From Paracoccus sp. (in: a-proteobacteria) (GTDB lineage: Bacteria; Pseudomonadota; Alphaproteobacteria; Rhodobacterales; Rhodobacteraceae): a DNA stretch of 40,152 nt. Position 1 is the first letter of the stretch, and each line of letters begins with the position of its first letter. The notes under the pieces were generated by a model, which was given only the letters and a program-made list of their open reading frames with translations, searched no databases and was not told the origin of the DNA. The translations under genes and the position numbers were made by a program. Positions 36,332-40,152 of the stretch are shown here, one piece after another. The stretch lies in assembly GCF_030538695.1 (NCBI RefSeq), contig NZ_JAUNTN010000028.1:1-40152 (forward strand), given 5' to 3'.

Positions 36332-37128
36332 ACCGCACCCGGACGGCGGGATTGATAGAACTGGCGGTGCTTTTCTGACATCGCCTCGGTATCCATCAGC
36401 AAAAAGACGTCCGTGGTGTTGAAGGCGTGGTCGATAAAGGCCCCCTCTCCCACCCGGCCACCCAGCCGCAGATAAGCCTTTATCAGCGCCGGCATTCCAA
36501 CCATGGCGGCACGGCGGTCCAGCGCCCCGGACGGAACCAGATCCATCGCCTGAAACCCACTGTCCAGTGCACGCGGGCGTAACGCGGGCGGCGCAAGGTG
36601 GTGGTGATGCAGCCAGGCCAAGGGCTGCGCCAAAGCCTGCACATCAGTGCCGTGAAAGCTGGCGACGCCGAACATGATCTGGATACCACGCCCCAGCACA
36701 TAATCGGCCAGCGCATTCCACAGCAGAAACATCCCCGAGCCACCGCGGTAATCAGGATGTACGCAGGACCGGCCCAATTCGACCAGCTTGCGGCCCGAGT
36801 TGCGCAAAGGCGTCAGGTCATATTCATCATCGCAGTAGAACCGCCCGAAATCCGCCGCCTTTTCCCCCGTCAACAGGCGGTAAACCCCGACGACATGATC
36901 GCCCGCAGGGCGGCGCGTATCGATCAGCAGCAGGTGATCGACCACATTATCAAAAGCATCACGTTCCAGCCCGGCCTGATGATCGACCAGCGGACCATCG
37001 GCCCCCAATTCCTGAACGAACACCCGATAGCGCAGGCGCTGCGCGGCCAGCAGATCGGCCTGATCCTGTGCCAGTCGCACGGTGAAATAGGCGGGGTCGG
37101 TCTTCATTGCGTCGGGGCGGCCTTTCAT
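36328..37128 (-). CDS. olsB: L-ornithine N(alpha)-acyltransferase
   Basis: The protein of up to 266 residues belongs to the OlsB family, which transfers 3-hydroxyacyl from ACP to ornithine, the first step of ornithine lipid. Key segments are AAQRLRYRVFVQELG, LVELGRSCVHPDYRGGSGMF and IMFGVASFHGTD. An internal ATG at 37107 (MKTDPAYFTV) is an equally likely start; neither has a good ribosome-binding site. It overlaps olsA as ATGA. Ornithine lipids replace phospholipids when phosphate is low in many alphaproteobacteria. A paralogue is at 13196. Confidence 0.9.
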   Translation of the reverse strand: MKGRPDAMKTDPAYFTVRLAQDQADLLAAQRLRYRVFVQELGADGPLVDHQAGLERDAFDNVVDHLLLIDTRRPAGDHVVGVYRLLTGEKAADFGRFYCDDEYDLTPLRNSGRKLVELGRSCVHPDYRGGSGMFLLWNALADYVLGRGIQIMFGVASFHGTDVQALAQPLAWLHHHHLAPPALRPRALDSGFQAMDLVPSGALDRRAAMVGMPALIKAYLRLGGRVGEGAFIDHAFNTTDVFLLMDTEAMSEKHRQFYQSRRPGAV

Positions 37129-37234
37129 TGGCGGATTTATGCTTGTCTAGGCCAGAAAGCCCCTGCCTGGCAACAAGACTCGCGCCGGGTTGACACAATC
37201 AGGGGTTGCAATATGTTGTTTGAAAACAGCAAAC

Positions 37235-37426
37235 CTAACCCGAAAGGCCCGTGTTATCCAACGTCACCAACTCCAGCATAACCCGGCTGCCGTCGATCAC
37301 CTGCTTGCCTGCATGGGCAAAGTTCACGGTGATACGCTGGCCGATCCGGGACTGAACCTGCCCCTCGCCCCAGTCGGGTGCGGCAGGGTGACGCACGATC
37401 ATGCCCGGCTCAAGGATTTCGTTCAT
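37235..37426 (-). CDS. DUF3553 domain protein
   Basis: The 63-residue protein has PGMIVRHPAAPDWGEGQVQS and ITVNFAHAGKQVID, the DUF3553 pattern of a small beta-barrel (SH3/CarD-like), often found with UvrD helicases or alone. AGAGG precedes the ATG at 37426. It is divergent from chpT across 39 bases. The function is unknown; nucleic-acid or protein binding is plausible. Confidence 0.85.
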   Translation of the reverse strand: MNEILEPGMIVRHPAAPDWGEGQVQSRIGQRITVNFAHAGKQVIDGSRVMLELVTLDNTGLSG

Positions 37427-37465
37427 TCCTGAAACCTCTTTCTTATTCTGAAAGGCTATGCCGAT

Positions 37466-38086
37466 ATGAACCAGCCCGCAATGCCCCCGATTTCCGCTGA
37501 CCTGCTGGCAGGTCTGGTCGGCTCGCGCCTGTGCCATGACCTCGTGTCGCCGCTTGGGGCGATCGGCAACGGGGTTGAGCTGCTGGAAATGACGGGTATC
37601 CCCGGCTTGGCGAACAGCCCCGAAATGGCGCTGATCGCAGAAAGCGTGGCGGCAGCCCGGTCGCGGCTGCAACTGTTCCGCGTAGCCTTTGGCGCAGGCA
37701 GCGAGACCCGCCTGCCCCCGGCTGAAATCGCCGCGCTGGTGCGCGCGGTGCAGGACCAAAGCCGGTTGAGCATCGAACTGGCTGAGCCGGGCGACCTGCC
37801 CCGCAGCGAGGTCCGGCTGTTGTTGCTGGCGCTGATGTGCCTGCAAGACACACTGCCCTATGGCGGGCGGGTGCTGGCAGCGCGGCGCGAAACACGCTGG
37901 TCACTGGTGGCCGAAGCCGAGCGGATGAAACCCGACAGCAGCCTTTGGGGCTGGCTGACCGGGACGCTGCCCCCTGCCCTACGCCCCGGCGAGGTGCAAT
38001 TCGCCCTGCTGGCCACCGCGCTGACAGACGCCGGGCGGCAGGCAACGGTGGAAATCGACGCAACCGGGGCAGAATTGCTGATCTAG
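37466..38086 (+). CDS. chpT: Histidine phosphotransferase ChpT
   Basis: The 206-residue protein is the phosphotransferase that passes phosphate from CckA to CtrA and CpdR. His24 in SRLCHDLVSPLGAIGNGVEL is the phosphorylated residue, in a dimerisation helix like a histidine kinase, and the C-terminal part is a degenerate ATPase-like domain without the ATP-binding motifs. In Rhodobacteraceae the CtrA relay controls motility, gene-transfer agents and related functions rather than the cell cycle. cckA and ctrA are not in the window. Its stop overlaps the convergent YiiX-like gene. Confidence 0.92.
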   Translation: MNQPAMPPISADLLAGLVGSRLCHDLVSPLGAIGNGVELLEMTGIPGLANSPEMALIAESVAAARSRLQLFRVAFGAGSETRLPPAEIAALVRAVQDQSRLSIELAEPGDLPRSEVRLLLLALMCLQDTLPYGGRVLAARRETRWSLVAEAERMKPDSSLWGWLTGTLPPALRPGEVQFALLATALTDAGRQATVEIDATGAELLI

Positions 38087-38751
38087 CGCCAGACCCGCTC
38101 CAGCTTATCCGAAACAATCAGGGTTGCCGGGGTCACAATCGCAATTTGCGTCAACACGGGCCAGCAGTCGCCTGCGGACAGGGCATCCACGCAATAAGGA
38201 TGATCCTGCCAGCGGGACAGGATATGCTGCGCAAGCGGGCTGTCTGCATCGGTAAAATCGCCAAGCCTGCGGGGCGCGGCAAGGGTATGCCCTTCGGTCA
38301 GGGCGGCCTCGAACGGCAATTCCGCACCGCAAAAGCAGCCATTACCGAACAACATCAGATCATCGAACGGGCTACCATAGGCCGAGGACAGCGCATAACG
38401 CATCATCGGCTCGGCCCGCTCCATCCCTTTGATCCGGTAAACCGCATATTCAGATGCGGCACGGCTATCGGTAATCTCGTAGAGCATCACCTCGGTCACG
38501 CCCCCAGCCTCGCTGGCAAAAACCACACGAGGGCCGCCGCTGGATGGGCGCAAAATCCCGACCGTTGCCCAATCGCCACCCTCGACCCGCCGCAACAGGT
38601 CATCGAACCTGTTCTGATCGTTAAAAAAGATCAGATCACCGGGACGCCAGTCCTAAGCGGCCTCTGCCATCAGCACCGCATAATCGGGGCTGTCCGCCGA
38701 GGCTGGCATGGCCGCCAGCAAGGTGAATGCCGCCGCCCATGCCGGTCGCAT
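38083..38751 (-). pseudogene. Exported YiiX-like (permuted papain fold) protein with internal amber codon
   Basis: From the ATG at 38751 a signal peptide (MRPAWAAAFTLLAAMPASA) is followed by DSPDYAVLMAEAA, then TAG at codon 33 (38653-38655), and in the same frame the protein goes on (DWRPGDLIFFNDQN) to codon 222. The GDLIFF and GDWATVGIL segments and a Cys in GCFCGAELPF recall the YiiX/NlpC-like fold. The usual His before VG (SHVG) is Thr here, so the enzyme may lack activity. The TAG is probably CAG (Gln) changed by one base. A late start (TTG 38595) would give 170 residues without a signal. The ATG follows proA after one base. Confidence 0.75.
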
Positions 38752-38752
38752 C

Positions 38753-40009
38753 TTACGCCCTCACCGCACCGTCGCCGGTTACGATATACTTGAAGCTGCA
38801 CAATTGCTCTGCGCCAACCGGGCCACGCGCGTGCATCTTGCCGGTGGCGATACCGATTTCCGCGCCCATGCCGAACTCTCCGCCATCGGCAAACTGGGTC
38901 GAGGCATTGCGCATCAGGATCGCAGAATCGAGCCGCTGCATGAAACGCGCGGCAATGGCGTCGTCTTCGGTCAGGATCGATTCGGTATGGCCCGAACTAT
39001 AGCGGCGGATGTGATCAATCGCACCATCGACGCCATCCACCAGCCGGGCGGCAATAATGCTGTCCTGAAACTCATGCCCGAAATCATCAGGCTGCGCCGG
39101 AACGGTGCCGGGAATGGCGGCCAGATCGCCCTCGGCACGGACCTCGACGCCCGCATCCAGCAGGTCGCGGATCAGCACATCGCCGTGGCGGGCATAAAAG
39201 GCACGGTCGATCAGCAGACATTCCGCCGCGCCACAAATCCCGGTGCGGCGGGTCTTGGCGTTCAGAACCACCCGCCGGGCCTTGTCCAGATCGGCGGCGC
39301 CATCGGCATAAACATGGCAGATCCCATCCAGATGCGAAAACACCGGCACCCGCGCCTGTTCCTGCACCAGCCCGACCAGCCCCTTGCCGCCGCGCGGGAT
39401 AATCACGTCGATCAGCCCTTGCGCCCGCAGCATCGCCGCCACAGCCGCGCGGTCACGGGTCGGGACAAGCTGGATCGCAGCCTCGGGCAGACCAGCTTCG
39501 CGCAGGCCCTGATGCATGGCCGCCATAATCGCGGCGCTGGAATGGATACTGTCCGAGCCGCCACGCAAAATCACCGCATTCCCCGATTTCAGCGCCAGCG
39601 CCCCGGCGTCAGCGGTCACATTCGGGCGGCTTTCATAGATCACCCCAAGCACCCCAAGCGGCGTTGCAACCCGTTGAATATGCAGCCCGTTCGGCCGGTC
39701 CCATTCGGACAGAACCCGTCCCACCGGGTCGGGCTGGCCAGCAATATCGCGCAGACTGTCGGCAATGGCGCCGATCCGGGCTTCCGTCAGCAGCAGCCGG
39801 TCCAGCATCGCATTTGACAGGCCCTTTTCGCGGCCATAGGCCATATCCTGTTCATTTGCCGCGATAATTTCGGCGCTGGCGGCACGCATGGCCGTTTCCG
39901 CCGCCAGCAGGGCCGCCGTCTTTTGCGCGGCTGGGGTAAAGGCCAGCTCCATCGCGGCCTCGCGTGCGGCGCGGCCCATGCGGTCAATCAATGCGCTGGC
40001 GTCATCCAT
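38753..40009 (-). CDS. proA: Gamma-glutamyl phosphate reductase
   Basis: The 418-residue NADPH enzyme makes glutamate semialdehyde for proline. It belongs to the aldehyde dehydrogenase superfamily, with [20 protein letters not shown], the [10 protein letters not shown] segment and the active Cys259 in [12 protein letters not shown] chose the ATG at 40009 ([20 protein letters not shown]) because AAGGGGA precedes it; an upstream start adds 19 unlikely residues. proB is not seen. Its TAA is one base before the YiiX-like ATG, so the two share a transcript. A tRNA-Asp lies upstream. Confidence 0.96.
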   Translation of the reverse strand: MDDASALIDRMGRAAREAAMELAFTPAAQKTAALLAAETAMRAASAEIIAANEQDMAYGREKGLSNAMLDRLLLTEARIGAIADSLRDIAGQPDPVGRVLSEWDRPNGLHIQRVATPLGVLGVIYESRPNVTADAGALALKSGNAVILRGGSDSIHSSAAIMAAMHQGLREAGLPEAAIQLVPTRDRAAVAAMLRAQGLIDVIIPRGGKGLVGLVQEQARVPVFSHLDGICHVYADGAADLDKARRVVLNAKTRRTGICGAAECLLIDRAFYARHGDVLIRDLLDAGVEVRAEGDLAAIPGTVPAQPDDFGHEFQDSIIAARLVDGVDGAIDHIRRYSSGHTESILTEDDAIAARFMQRLDSAILMRNASTQFADGGEFGMGAEIGIATGKMHARGPVGAEQLCSFKYIVTGDGAVRA

Positions 40010-40072
40010 GGCCTGTCCCCTTGCTGTTGTCGCGCCACAATTAAGCAGCCGCAGCACAAGTCGCAAGCGAAG

Positions 40073-40096
40073 ATGGATATTTATATGAAGAAGAAA
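40073..40096 (+). repeat. Dispersed intergenic repeat, copy 8 (short)
   Basis: ATGGATATTTATATGAAGAA followed by GAAA matches the 3' part of copies 3 and 5. The GC-rich hairpin is missing. It lies between proA and tRNA-Asp. Confidence 0.5.
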
Positions 40097-40097
40097 G

Positions 40098-40152
40098 TGG
40101 CGCGGTTGACGGGGCTCGAACCCGCGACCCCCGGCGTGACAGGCCGGTACTC
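40098..40152 (-). tRNA. tRNA-Asp (anticodon GTC), 3' part only
   Basis: On the minus strand the window ends inside a tRNA: anticodon arm CCGGCCTGTCACGCCGG with anticodon GTC, the variable region GGTC, a T-arm with GGTTCGAGCCCC, and the acceptor end CCGCG followed by an encoded CCA (40098-40100). The 5' half lies beyond the window. The sequence agrees closely with bacterial tRNA-Asp, which has G as discriminator base. Confidence 0.93.

Overview
The window looks like chromosomal DNA of a GC-rich alphaproteobacterium of the Rhodobacteraceae, most like Paracoccus or a close relative. The grounds are a circularly permuted tmRNA gene whose tag reads ANDNRAPVALAA, an alpha-type SspB adaptor, a ChpT phosphotransferase of the CtrA relay, ornithine-lipid genes (olsBA), the methylmalonyl-CoA route of propionate use, and a dispersed intergenic element (GC-rich hairpin plus GGATATTT and an A-rich end) of a kind I associate with this family. 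The assignment comes from reading the sequence; no search was run. No phage, transposase, integrase or CRISPR array is visible, so this is mostly core genome.

Layout. 1-330: no convincing gene, one repeat copy and a tiny possible ORF. 330-3035 (-): alpha/beta hydrolase, HIT protein and a GT14 glycosyltransferase, divergent from a PAPS sulfotransferase (3179-3997 +). 4094-9051 (-): dps, acpP, fabG, fabD, ndk and a GT4 glycosyltransferase. 9151-12543 (+): YheS-type ABC-F ATPase, queC and a MipA/OmpV-like porin. 12600-13948 (-): a frameshifted membrane protein and an OlsB-like acyltransferase, divergent from msrB. 14447-19956 (-): seven genes with overlapping ends (yjdM, alr, mlaE, mlaF, phoH, ybeY, corC). 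20142-25656 (+): pccB and pccA with four small unknown genes between them. 25775-27098: three small genes of unknown function. 27156-29288 (+): methylmalonyl-CoA mutase. 29550-31891 (+): gatB, a membrane protein and a DUF4177 protein. 31958-32850 (+): ssrA followed by sspB. 32935-35512 (+): fumC and small genes. 35501-37128 (-): olsB-olsA. 37235-40009: a DUF3553 protein, chpT, a YiiX-like gene with an internal amber codon, and proA. The window ends inside a tRNA-Asp.

How the genes work together. Fatty-acid synthesis (acpP, fabG, fabD) supplies acyl-ACP, which OlsB uses to acylate an amino acid; OlsA completes the aminolipid. PccA/PccB carboxylate propionyl-CoA and the mutase converts the product to succinyl-CoA, which fumarase handles downstream. 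ssrA marks stalled nascent chains with the tag, and SspB from the next gene is expected to hand them to ClpXP. GatB corrects misacylated tRNA.

The most notable observations are two disrupted genes: an in-frame TAG inside an otherwise intact exported protein right after proA, and a frameshift at a G-run in a membrane protein. Next come the unknown genes inside the pcc locus (including an Asp/Glu/Trp-tailed protein and two tandem lipoproteins), TTGCAA boxes upstream of pccB, and the tightly overlapped seven-gene chain.
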